Assembly: GCA_015680685.1 (NCBI GenBank)
Contig: MNCI01002793.1
Coordinates: forward strand, 3,191-67,190
Length of the DNA: 64,000 nucleotides
From: Gnetum montanum
Taxonomy: Eukaryota > Streptophyta > Gnetopsida > Gnetales > Gnetaceae
Reading direction: 5' to 3'
The notes beneath the pieces were generated by a model. The model saw nothing but the letters and a program-made list of their open reading frames with translations, was not told the DNA's origin and did not search any database. Below, piece by piece: positions 1 through 10,535 of this stretch. Both the position numbers and the translations under genes were made by a program. How positions within the stretch are numbered: the stretch's first letter is position 1; every line of letters starts with the position of its first letter.

Positions 1-384
1 AGTACTTGCGTTACGTGTGGCGATCCCACTAACGATTAGCGTTTGGTAAGCTGCAGTTGCATAGTTCAGGGTGTGGCCGGTAAGTGGGAACGAATGCTGA
101 CGCTAGTTAATTTAGACTTAGATCTTAGTTAGAGTTAGTTTAGCTTTCTCAACCCTTTCTCCTGGTAGCATAGAAGATAAGCCGAAAATACCAAAAAAAT
201 CACATACCTCAGACTTGCTTAACCATACACTGTGACACATACAAGCAAGCCTGGGAAGACAACGAACGATTAACCCCAAGTGTTTCTTGTGGCGTTAAGG
301 CATTTAGTCTGCGGAGTTCGACCGGATCGCGCGTGTACGCTTGTATTCGTATGGTGGAGTGTAGGGGTACCTCGCCACTCATCA
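1..384 (+). repeat. 3' part of an Athila-like LTR (cut by window edge)
   Basis: This is the R/U5 part of the same LTR superfamily as elements A-D. It shares the block with CTTAACCATACA, the ATTCGTATGG block and the terminal GTACCTCGCCACTCATCA with them, and it ends at CTCATCA (378-384). No tRNA-Asp primer site follows, so it is a solo LTR or a 3' LTR rather than a 5' LTR. It seems to sit inside the older LTR that resumes at 385. The rest lies left of the window. Confidence 0.85.
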
Positions 385-776
385 ATAATCCTAGTAGCAC
401 TTAATGCTTGGTAGCCCAATAGTCTTGTATGCATTCAAGACATGTACAAAAAGTGGGATTGGATACTTATGTTAGGATTAGTTAGAGATTAATTTATTAG
501 TATATTACATTAGCTATTAAACCACTTCATTTCTCTATTTTAAAGCATCAAAAACATAAAACATAAAATAATAAAATGCATATGCCTTGATTACACTACA
601 CCATCTCTTTGTACATCATAAGTGCAATTGGGAAGATAATGAATCACTGTAAGGGCAAGTTCATTTCCTAGAGGCTAGTGTATTGGAAGACATAGAGTCC
701 ATGGAATTCGATCAGATCACGTGTGAATGCTTAGGGATTCGTATGGTTGAGTGTGAGGGTACTTAACCACTCATCA
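385..776 (+). repeat. 3' half of an older LTR, interrupted at 384/385
   Basis: Starting at ATAATCCTAGTAGC the sequence matches the middle of the C-type LTR (compare 36490 onward, including GACATGTACAAAAAGTGGGA) and runs to CTCATCA at 770-776. It therefore reads as the second half of an LTR whose first half lies left of the LTR at 1-384. The five bases ATAAT at 385-389 would be one copy of the target duplication; the other copy is outside the window. No primer site follows position 776. Confidence 0.75.
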
Positions 777-1326
777 TTGATAGATAAGTAAAAGATTAAA
801 CTCTTTGAGTGGTTATAGCCATGTTCAAACCTATGTGTCACAACCTAGAAATTTGCATAAATTTAATTATTAATTCTTTAATGTTATTAGATGCGTTTCA
901 ATCAACTAGGCTATTATTGTTATTATTATTAGTCTCCTATGTAAATGAATGCAATTTGCTTGCTAGGGCAATTTGTTAAAGTTTTCTATCCTTTGTTTTA
1001 CTACTAGTGGAGCCAATCATAGATTTTTTGTATATTTTATGATTAAATGTTTAAATACAATTATCCACGAAGTTTTTCTTTTATCAATTATCATGCCCTT
1101 ACAAGTCTTTAACTATGCATATTTATGCTTTATTATGCACATCTAGTCATGCATTTTTTATTTTATTATTATTTTATTATGCACTTATTCTTATATAATA
1201 CTCGATTCATAAAGCAATTTTGAATTCAAGCCTTATCCAAAACCATGTCCCTTATTACCTTTTGTCATTAAACTAGGATTTGGAGTTCATTCTTAATTAT
1301 AATTAAATACTGAATAAATTAGATTT
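777..1326. other. AT-rich non-coding stretch
   Basis: No supported coding, RNA or repeat structure was seen here. It contains short ATT repeats near 914-935 and an ATTTTATT-rich patch near 1155-1185. It probably belongs to the older repeat that also includes the tandem units from 1327. Confidence 0.4.
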
Positions 1327-2870
1327 GTTAAGGAAGTACTTTAGGATGATGTCTAACCCAAAATATAACCTTACCTATGTATCTAGAATGTTAAAAAATG
1401 TAGATTTTAACCGTTGGTTCACTAGAACTGGAATTACAGTTCTCAAGATATCACAATTTCTAGTTTGCTAAAATATCGTAAAAGTTTTGGCATATGAACA
1501 AGGAAACCATGAAAAGTCATGCTTAGATAAGATTTCAATACATGATTTAGAAGAGCACTTGATAAGGATTTCATAGGTTCAAATAGAACTTGATTTTGAG
1601 TCTTAGTGTGCATGATATGAGTGTTTGAATAGGAGAAAAGAGAAATTAGAGAAAAAGGTTATGAAAAATAAATGTTGGAAAAGCAAAAATAAAATAAAAT
1701 TAAGGTTAATCACATGCAAACAAAATTAAAAGGGCATATGTATAAGACATATAACATATGCATATATGTTATGCATAAATTTTATATAATGCATTTTCCC
1801 ATTGACTTTGTCTTTTAAGCATTTTTCCTCCACCGCCTCACAGCTTTGTTAAGAAAGTACCTTAGGATGATGTCCAATCTAAAATCTGACCTTACTAGTG
1901 TCCAGAATGGTCAAAAATGTAGATTTTGACCCTTGGCTCACTAGAATTTGAGTTACGATTCTCGAAATATCACGATTTCTAGTTTACTAAAATAACATAA
2001 AAGTTTTGAACTAGGAAACCATGAAAAGTCATGCTTGGATAATATTTCAATGTACAATTTAGAAGAGCACTTGATAAGAATTCTATAGGTTCAAGTAGAA
2101 TTTGAATTAGAGTCCAAGTATGCATGATATAAGTGTTTGAAAGAGAAATTAGAGAAAAAGAGTTATGAAAAATAAATTTTGGAAAAGTTAAAAAGATTAA
2201 AATTAAGAAAGGTCAACTATGGGTATGCACATTTACGTGCAAGAAAAAGTAAAATGGCATATGTGTAATATGTATAACATATGCATTTATGTTATGTATA
2301 ATGTTTAGATAACGAGTTTTCCCACCACCTTTGTCTTTTAAGCAATTTCAATTCATCGCCTCATAGCTTTGTTACTTAAGGAAGTACCACCAAAATCTAA
2401 CCTTACCCATGTGTTTGGAATGTTTGAAAATATAAATTTTGACCCTTGGTTTACTAGAATTGAAGTTCGGTTCTCCAAATATCACAATTTTTATTTTACT
2501 AAAATACTATAAAAGTTTTAGCATTTGAACTAGGCAACCATGAAAAGTCATGCTTCCATAAGATTTCAATTTACGATTTAAAAGAGCACTTGATAAGGAT
2601 TCCTTAGGTTTAAGTGGAATTTGAATTGGAGTCCCGATGTGCATGATACAAGTGTTTGAATGTCACGAAAGAGAAATTAAAGAAAAAAGGTTATGAAAAA
2701 TAAATTATGAAGAAAAAATTAAGAAAGGTTAACCGCCGGTATGCACGTTCAAAAAATAAAGGGGCATATGTGTAAGACGTATAACATATGCATATATGTT
2801 ATGCATAATTTTTATATAATGCGTTTTCTCACTACCTTTGTCTTTTAAGCATCACCTCTTCACCCGTCGT
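1327..2870 (+). repeat. Three tandem copies of an about 520-bp unit
   Basis: Units begin at 1327, 1848 and 2371 (spacing 521 and 523), each opening GTTA...GGAAGTAC. Each contains GAAACCATGAAAAGTCATGC (or a close variant), AGAGCACTTGATAAG and the near-palindrome ATAACATATGCATATATGTT, and each closes near GTCTTTTAAGCA. The third copy has lost the TTAGGATGATGTCC segment at its front. No coding frame was found. The block lies just upstream of a TATA-like site (2976), so it may be the repeated upstream part of a long LTR; that is inference. Confidence 0.8.
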
Positions 2871-2975
2871 TGGTTTTCCAACGTCATTTTCCAGTCCCTC
2901 GTTTTTTTTTTTAGTAAAGACGGTTTTTATTCTTTCTTCTCCATTTTGAACCTGATTGAAGCTTGGTTTCTTTCT

Positions 2976-2983
2976 TATAAATA
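2976..2983 (+). promoter_or_regulatory. Possible TATA box downstream of the tandem units
   Basis: The sequence is TATAAATA in a locally GC-richer setting. It lies about 100 bases after the third tandem unit and is followed by a purine-rich leader. The position fits a promoter in an undefined long LTR or leader, but no transcript evidence is available and no gene follows clearly. Confidence 0.3.
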
Positions 2984-3409
2984 GATAGTAGCCTTATATA
3001 CATCCCATCCTGGTTTGAAGAAGGGTTTTGAGAGTGCCTCGATAGACAAAACAAGGTAAAAGCTAATTGAGAGCATTAAGTGGAAAGGAAGACATAGGAA
3101 AATTCTAGAAAATTACTAATGCAAGTAAGAAAGATTATTTTAGTTTTCTTTTCATATGATTGCCCTATTTTGTTGTACATCTTGTAAGAAAGATTATTTT
3201 AATTTTTCTTTGGCTAGATTTTTGTCATTTTGGTCTTGTTTATGGTATTTTAATTGCATTTAACCCCTTTTTCTATCTTTTGGTGAATTTCTATAATTGT
3301 GGAAATCTTGCCAACTTATCCTTTGGATATTTTATAAATATTTTTGTATTGCACATAACATAAGCATGATTTTGCAAAAATTTTGTAAAATTCTGGGTAT
3401 CATGGATTT

Positions 3410-3708
3410 TTTGCTATTTTGGACATTAAATACTTAAAGGGATAATTCAATGATAGTAGTGAGGTTATTCTAAGAGCTGTCAATGAGTCCCTTTGGTAGT
3501 GAAAGTAACCAAGACCTAGCCTTCAAAGATGCCTAATTAAAATATATGTTCTTTGGATTTTTGCTATCTTTGAACATTTAAATAATTTAAAGGATAATCC
3601 GATGATAGTAATGAGGTTATTTCAAGACTTGATTGTTCCTGTTAACAATGAGAATGACCAAGACCTAGCCTTCGGAGATGCTTGGATAAAATATACATTC
3701 TTTTGAAA
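3410..3708 (+). repeat. Tandem duplication of an about 149-bp unit
   Basis: Copies begin near 3410 (TTTGCTATTTTGGAC) and 3559 (TTTGCTATCTTTGAAC). Both contain GATAGTA(G/A)TGAGGTTATT and CCAAGACCTAGCCTTC at the same offset. Divergence is substantial, so the duplication is old. No reading frame is shared by the two copies. Confidence 0.7.
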
Positions 3709-3769
3709 TTTTTGGATTTATTTGGATTTTAGAGATATTTTGTAGCCCTTTTGGATTTTGAAACAAGTT

Positions 3770-4420
3770 TTGGAAAAATTGTGACATTTCTAGATTGGAA
3801 AACATTTTTGAATATTTTATTGGAAACCTTTGTTAGCCTAGAACCTAAGATTTTTTCCCTTGAACCTTTATGCTCCATGAAAAGGGAAGTATCTTAACAT
3901 TTCATATCTGAGTTTCTCCTGCATTTCATTGCAAAGAGCCTAGAGTAGGCATGAAATTTTAGGAAGAGGGACATAGAACCAAAGATGAATCAATTCTATA
4001 CAATATAGACTTTCTCAACTTCAAAAATAATTTGTGTATATTTTGTATTTTTGTAACATAGAAGCCTTGTATACTTTTGGGCTATTTGAGCCATGTACTT
4101 ATTTTGGTAAATAAATAATAAAATATGATAGATATGAATTTGTTGTTAGTGCTATTGGGACCCTAAGATTGTAAGGAACATTTTTCATTTTAGGCATGCA
4201 ATATATTTGGGAAAATTTAATATTTTTTATTTTATATTAATATTTTATTATTTAATTTAATAAACTTCAAACATTAATAATTTTTTTAGATGTCTTTTTA
4301 AAATGAAACAAATATCATTAGGATCGTCATTTTACATAGTATTTTATGATGCACCTAGTGGAATTTTTAGACATGCTTAGTTTACATGTAGCCACGATGA
4401 TGATGATTGTCATTATCCCG
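3770..4420 (+). repeat. Dispersed repeat, inverted relative to 50080-50710
   Basis: The stretch with TTTATGCTCCATGAA, GAGCCTAGAGTAGGCA and the later ATATTAATATTTTATTATTT and TTTTATGATGCA blocks reappears in the same order on the opposite strand at 50080-50710. The function is unknown. It is probably the end of an LTR or leader from a non-Athila element. Element A was inserted just downstream of it. Confidence 0.75.
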
Positions 4421-4499
4421 TGAAATTCAAAATTCCAAATTAAAATACTATTAGCATCACTAATGAGGATTAGGTCCTCTAACAATTATTGTAGGACTT

Positions 4500-5317
4500 T
4501 GATGAGAGCGGTTACTTTAGCGATTTATTTTAATTTTTAGAGTGGTAGTTTCTCTCTAAAATTAGAGTGGCTGTTTTTCTAATTATTAGTGCAATTGCTC
4601 CCAAGCCTATAAATACAGTGCCAAGGCACACAATTTAGGAGAAAGTCTTGGGAAGAAGTCTTAGAAGGAAGTCTTTTAAGAGTTAAGTTAGAGTATTTTC
4701 CAAGTGCCCACAGCAGGAGGTCTAACTGTGGATAGATCTTTATTCGAGCATTGTGTACCTAAGCACACCTTGTGTACAGCAATAAGGAAAAGCTCTTGGA
4801 TTCATCCTTGCAGCACTTGAGATTTTTTTTCTTACTCATTTCCTTTATTTTATTCTACATTTATTTTATTTTATGCACTTTACATTTTTGTTATTAGCAC
4901 ACATAGTACAATCACTTCGAGCATGCATGTAACACTTGGTAACCCAGTAACGATTAGCATTTGGTAATCCCAGTAATGTTGCGCTAGTTCAGGATGTGTA
5001 CGGCAAATGAGAACAGATACTCTGTGTTAGGATTAGTTTAAAGCCTATTTAAGTTAAATTAGTCACTTAGTTATCTCTCTCTCTCCTCCCTTATTAACAG
5101 CAAGACATAAAAACATAAAAGCTATAAAAATCATATGCCTCAAACTTACTAACCCATACAGTTGTGACATACAAGTAAGTTTGGGAAGACAATGACCAAC
5201 CAACCCATCCTTGTTCCACAAAGGCGCATAAACACTTAGTCCTTGGAATTTGACCGAATTGTGTGTGAAACTCTTGTATTCATATGGTTGAGCATAGGGG
5301 TACCTCACTGCTCATCA
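4500..5317 (+). repeat. Element A 5' LTR
   Basis: 818 bases from TGATGAG to CTCATCA. The short U3 is unlike those of B and C and holds two copies of an AAAATTAGAGTGG-like block. TATAAATA lies at 4608-4615. R/U5 shares ATCTTTATTCGAGCATTGTG and later blocks with B, C and D. Its partner is 13220-14018. Confidence 0.95.
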
Positions 5318-5318
5318 T

Positions 5319-5336
5319 TGGCACTGTTGTCGGGGA
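5319..5336 (+). other. Primer binding site, tRNA-Asp type
   Basis: TGGCACTGTTGTCGGGGA matches TGGCGCCGTTGCCGGGGA, the complement of the 3' end of plant tRNA-Asp(GUC), at 15 of 18 bases. All three mismatches are transitions. This primer choice is typical of the Athila/Tat group. Confidence 0.9.
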
Positions 5337-5453
5337 CTTAATTGTTTGTGCACTAATTAGAACTTAGGAAATCATTCACATCGTTGGAACAAACCCTTAG
5401 GGTTAACTGAGAAAATAATAAATAAGAGTACATTGCACACTGAACAGACAAAT

Positions 5454-8260
5454 TTGTCTCCTTCTTCATAAGAAAGTGCCTTACCACCTAGGTCTGAAAT
5501 AGGAAACAATCGGTGGCGTAATACACATGACATTGATCTACCAGTCCCTCAACAATTTTGTGTGGTATATGTTCATCCCAATGAATATGTACCAAACTTT
5601 ACCTTTATCCTTCACTAGGATGAACAACTACCTTGGTGAGATTTAGAAGGTAACATAGTGTTACCTCTCGATTGTTCAGTCTCAAGTATGCTTCGTCATG
5701 CTCTCACACGAATTAGCATGCTGCACTTACATGCAGAATACTTTGTGTAAGAGCATGACTTGAGAGAATACCATCCCATAGAGAAACACCATTAAAGGAA
5801 CTTGCAACAAGAGAGACATCATAAGTCTTTGAAGGGTAAGTGGTCCTAGGATGCCCCACATGTCTTCAGCGAAAATGAGGGTAGTGAACCTACCTTAGGC
5901 AATCGCCCAAACAATGATGTTCCTCCCCTTGACTTTGGCAAAGGGGTTTTGTATCAGGACCTTCATTCCACTATTCATAACGCAGGTCCTAATACCCATG
6001 AGCATAAAGGATCCAAGAAAGGGACACAAACTCATGATAAAGGTGGACATTTTGATCACAATCGCAATCGAGGTCTAGACCACAAAAGAGAAGGTAGCAG
6101 ACACCATCATGATGATGGTTGATGAGTGGTGAGGTACCCCTACACTCAACCATACAAATACGAGCATTTTCATGTGTGATCTGGTCGAATTCCGTAGATG
6201 GACTAGTTGTGGCACCTAGATAGTTATCCTTAGGTTGTAGTTCGCTATCTTCCCACTTGGACTAGTATTATATTTGTCACGTATGGTTTAGTCTAGGGTG
6301 ATATGTATGATGTGTTCCTAATCTAACGCTACTCCTGGAGGTAATGGAAAATAATATTAACTAAGCTAAGCTAGGAGGAAAGGGTAAGAGAATCTAATCT
6401 AGCTTAAGTATGATGAGCATCCATTCCTTGATTATCCGTACACCACTAGGACTTCATGCATGAATACCACTAGGATTACCAAGCGCAGATCCTAGGTACG
6501 CCACTGGGTTACCAAGAAATCACACTTAAATGCTCGTAATCAAGTCGTACTCATTCCACGTTCTAGGAGATAAGGGTGAGAGAGAGATTAACTAGGAAAG
6601 CAGTAAATAACAATTAAATAAATAAATAACAAAGTGAATGCTACAATGATGAAGTAATCTCAATCTTTAATGCCAATCATGTGCGTGTCCAAGTACGTCA
6701 CACTTGAATAAAGGATGTTGTACAATTACATTCACCACACTACGGATAGACACGAGAAGATAATCTATCTCTAGAGGGATCAAACTACCAGAGCTTCGTT
6801 ACTCCTATTCTCTAATATGAAATAAGGGAGAGCCGCTTCTTATTTATAGACATTGTGGCGGACTGTGATATCGCATAAGCAATATTGCAGGGGATGCGAT
6901 ATCGTGGCCCATGCAATATCGTGTCTCATCAATGGTTCTCCTTCTTCTTCACCTTCGTCATCTCCTTCATCATCTCCTTTAGTATTTAGATGTAATCATA
7001 AAGAAAAAGACCATGGGGATAAAGGTAGGAAAAGTGGAAGTTATAGACGAAACAACCAGGAAAGGGGACAAGGGCACTCTAGAGAGTCATGACATAGAAG
7101 AAGGGAGAGTAGAGAACAACGTAGGCATCATAGATGCCATGGATGAGATGATCATGATGAACCCCTACTCACTACTCGAAGTATGTTGGACATAACTGAG
7201 GCTATTATAATTCCAACAAGGCACTAGAAAGATAGTAGGATCAAGAGATTAGATATGAACAATATCCCATGATTTGAAGGAGGATACAACGCTAATCCTT
7301 AAAATCACTTACAAGAATTCCATGATGCGTGTGCCTTACAAAATATAGAGAACTAATGGCAAAAACTTAAGTTATTTCCATGGACACTAGTTAAAGAAGT
7401 GAAAAGCTGGTACTGGTCTTTAGAACTTGAATCCATTTGTAGGTGAAGTACTATGTTAGAACTATTTAATGACAAGTACCAAACGTACTCTTGAGTGTCT
7501 AACTTGCGAAGGCAAATCCAAGGCTGGAAATAAGGAGGACATGAACCCTTGGATGCTACCATGGGTCGATATTATGCACTATTACATCATTGTCATGACC
7601 ATGGTTATTTGCAAAGGGATCAACTACAACATCTTGTGGATGGGCTTAGGCATGAAACAAGAAGAACCCTTGGGACTTATGCCCAAGGGAGACTATCTGA
7701 GCTTAGGTCTCATCAAATTCAAAGACTATTGGAGCAAGTTGCTAAGGAAGAAGGTGAGCTACGGAAGAGAGAAAGTGTGAAAGAGTATAACTGAGATCCT
7801 TCCCTCTAGAAGAGGGGAGTAAGATTTTGCGAGGATGAAGAAGGGTCACCACTCGAAGAGATGGTGAATAGGAAAACTTTGCTTATCCAAAATTTGACAT
7901 CAAAAGTATTGGCAAAGGTAGACCAAATGTGGGATTCCATAGACAATAAATTTCAATCTGTTCTTAAAATAGTAGAGGAGTTTAGAGAGCAAGGTAGTGA
8001 TCGTAAAAAAAGAAAAAAGAGAGAAGCTGAACATGCACGTAGCAAGGGTAAGGGCAAAGTTTCCATTATTGAAGAGGTTGTGGAGTTGGAAACAGACAAT
8101 GATAGTGGATGTGAAATATGTCAATACGACCATCCTAAGGGATGTTGCCCTATAATCTCACATCTGCAAGAGTCTAGGGTATATGCACTCAACCCACGAT
8201 TGAACAAACAACAAACAATCCGAAGGTTAGCTTATCCTCAAGGTAACCCATGGTAGTTTC
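5454..8260 (+). pseudogene. gag: Element A gag, decayed and split by a solo LTR
   Basis: Gag forms the virus-like particle and binds the element RNA. The N-terminal part (5454-6119) matches B, C and D (FTFIL, DEQLPW, EGNIVLPL), but the start codon is TTG where the others have ATG. After the solo LTR it resumes with a charged Ser/Arg-rich linker, then the conserved core (MNNIP, YNANP, LELFNDKYQTYS, HHCHDHGYLQRDQLQHLVDG) at about 7250-7740. A Lys/Glu-rich region (7861-8090) leads to a zinc knuckle at 8110-8148, C-x2-C-x3-H-x3-C-C (CEICQYDHPKGCC), with all ligands intact. Several in-frame stops and frame changes make it non-functional. The Athila assignment rests on order and motifs. Confidence 0.85.
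6120..6931 (-). mobile_element. Solo LTR in reverse orientation inside A gag
   Basis: On the + strand it reads TGATGAG at 6120 to CTCATCA ending at 6931 (812 bases), which is a complete LTR on the minus strand. It is flanked by perfect 5-base duplications ATGGT (6115-6119 and 6932-6936). No internal region is present, so a full element inserted here and later collapsed by LTR-LTR recombination. Its U3 (about 6856-6925) holds an array of GATATCG/CAATATCG motifs like element B. TATAAATA lies on the minus strand near 6842. Confidence 0.95.
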
Positions 8261-8859
8261 ACCAACACTTAACATATTATCCTAGTGGAAATCCACCATA
8301 ATTGGTTAAGCAATATCAATAGTGGTAGCACTCACAATCATGGGGAATGCCACCACCAAGGCAACAGTATCCTTACCAGCAACCTGACCCGTATGGATAT
8401 TACATGCAGAAGACAATCTCCCCATGTGACTCTACTGGTCACATCACTCCTCAACCTCACTACCAAGCCCATGAGTATTATGGGACTCCCTCTTTCAAAG
8501 GTGATATTCTACAAGCATATCATCCTTCTCATCCAACTACATCTCTTCCACCAATAGCTCCACTACCACTTGCTCCCACGATGCAGGGTGAAATCCCTAC
8601 CTAGCCACAACAACGTAATGCCACAAGGGTTGTTAACTCTCAACCTTCTATTGGTTCCAACAACCACATGAAGAAAAGACCTTTCTTTAGAACCAACAGA
8701 CCAACCAAGCCCTTGCAATCACAAGCATTTGATTCCTTAGATGCCTTAGTATCAATCAAAACTTTGGAGCCTCTTTCAACTCAACCGTCGCACTCAACAC
8801 ATACGGTCATGCTAACACATGTTATAACCAATTGGATCAAAGCTAGCCACCTTCCTAGG
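8261..8859 (+). pseudogene. Element A Pro/Gln-rich gag-protease linker
   Basis: The region encodes Pro, Gln, Tyr and His-rich sequence (for example MPPPRQQYPYQQPDPYGYYM from 8347) followed by a basic patch at 8668 (KKRPFFRTN). The same composition and order occur in C (38900-39450) and D (61400-61950). It is most likely an unstructured spacer between the zinc knuckle and the protease. Stops break it. Confidence 0.65.
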
Positions 8860-9600
8860 AAATCCTCTGATCCTAGGAGTCCTCTGATATACTTACAAAT
8901 TGTTGGAAATGCATCGTGCAAGGCTCTTTTGGATTCAAGTTCTAATGTCAACTTGATTTCTCAAGAAATGTACAAGGCCTAGAACCTACCTCCATTGAAA
9001 AAGAGCAACATCCATCTAGAGTTGGCTGACCAGTCTATCACTATTCCATTGGGACTAGTGGAAGACATTTTTACCATTGTTTGTAGGTGGTCATACCCAA
9101 CTAACTTCCTAGTAATTCAGGTGAACAAAAGTAAGGGGAACTCCCTAATCATAATGGAAAGAGCATGGTTAAGCACCATCAATGCATGCCTAGGAATCCG
9201 TGATCTTTCCCTAGAAATATCAAAAGAAAACACATTCAAAAAGTTTGAGAAGAAGAAAGTTCCATGCATCACATACAGTGACACAAGGTGTAATTGCATG
9301 CAGAAGTTATGGTTTATACAAAGTTTAACATTTCCTGCATGCAATCAGTGTGCACAAGTGATCAACATACAAACATGCCTGTATGCAGCAGCCACACAAT
9401 AGGAAGGCACCCAATGGCTGACAGCTGATCAAAAAAGCAGTTCACTCATATGCATGGAACCAACTAAGGGTTTGACTTGCACTTACATCGATAGCCTAGA
9501 TGCATTAGAGCAATTCCACTACCAACTTCCAAGTCTTAACCTTGAAAATGTCAACTAGGGGAAGTTGGAAATCCCTGAGAAATTTAAGTAGGAGTCCCTC
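8860..9600 (+). pseudogene. pro: Element A aspartic protease plus Cys-rich spacer
   Basis: The retroelement protease would cut Gag-Pol. The active-site segment near 8925-8960 reads ALLDSSSNVNLIS, the family form being LDSGS. The rest follows: LADQSITIPLGLVEDI, NFLVIQV and IIMERAWLSTI. It is followed by a conserved Cys-bearing spacer: CITYSDTRCNCMQ at about 9268, then PACNQCAQVINIQTCLY at about 9334. Stops occur at 8980, 9400 and later. It is homologous to B 27790-28440, C 39600-40320 and D 60619-61330. Confidence 0.85.
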
Positions 9601-9609
9601 AAGCTGAAA

Positions 9610-10535
9610 CCATTGTCCACCGATATGGAATACATGTTCCTTAAAAATAGAAAATTGGTAATTATTAATACTAAGCTTGATCCTCAACAAAATGAAGAAT
9701 TGTTGAAGGTAATCAATAGATGGTCAAAAGCCTTCACTTGGTCATATCCTGAATTAACTAGAATAGATCCTAGGATATGCCAACATAGGATTTACATCAA
9801 CCCCTTCATGAAGCCTTGAAGACAACCGTAGAGACAGTTGAACCCAAAGTTGAAGCAAATAGTCAAGGAGGAAATCAAATAGCTTCTCAAGGCTAGCTTC
9901 ATATACCCCATTGTTAATAGTAAATGGGTTAACCCCTTAGTTATTGTGCCTAAAAAGGGAGGCAAATGGAGGGTGTGCATAGATTTCAGGCTATTGAATA
10001 TGGCAACATTAAAAGATCATTTTTAGTTATCATTTGTTGACCAAGTCTTAGAAACCATCATAGGGCATCACTACTACAGTTTTCTGGATGGATATAGTAG
10101 ATATAATCAAATACAAATAGCCCTAAAAGACAAAGCCAACACTACGTTCACTAGTCCTTGGGGAACATTTGCATACAAATAGATGTCGTTTTGCTTGTGC
10201 AATGCCCCTAAAACATTTCAATGACTAGTTCTAATCATCTTCCAACAGTAGATAGGAAATGGTATGGAGGTCTTTATGGATGAATTCTCCACTTATGGAG
10301 CAAACTTTGATCAAGCCTTGGACTGGTTGGAGCAAGTGTTAAAAAGATGTGTAGAAACCAATTTGAGGCTCAATTGGCAGAAAAGCCATTTGATGGTCCA
10401 AGAAGGCATAGTACTAGGGCACAAAATCTCACACACAAGGATAGAGGTAGATCCCGAGAAATTCAAAATTATCCAAGGAATTACCCATCAATCGAAAAAT
10501 GTTAAAGATATTTGATCATTCCTTGGACATACTGG
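9610..10535 (+). pseudogene. pol: Element A reverse transcriptase, truncated and catalytically altered
   Basis: The RT would copy element RNA into DNA. Recognisable parts in order are ELTRIDPRICQHRIYINP (9750), QLNPKLKQIV (9838), PLVIVPKKGGKWRVCIDFR (9937), the FLDGYSRYNQIQIA segment (10080), and VFMDEFSTYG (10270) with LMVQEGIVLGHKIS (10390). The catalytic pair normally read as DD is D-E here. The frame ends in SFLGHTGHYR at about 10535 and then jumps straight into integrase, so the RT tail and all of RNase H are deleted. Confidence 0.88.

Noticed and set aside
1327-2870. CRISPR-like or satellite array
   Set aside because: Units are about 520 bp, diverged, with no spacers; a plant nuclear repeat, not CRISPR.
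3160-3363. 67-codon Phe/Leu-rich frame
   Set aside because: AT-rich composition alone explains the hydrophobic residues; no homolog or gene context.
6853-7195. Ser/Pro-rich small ORFs
   Set aside because: They straddle the junction of the reverse solo LTR and gag linker of element A. The repeated SSPSS comes from the low-complexity gag linker.
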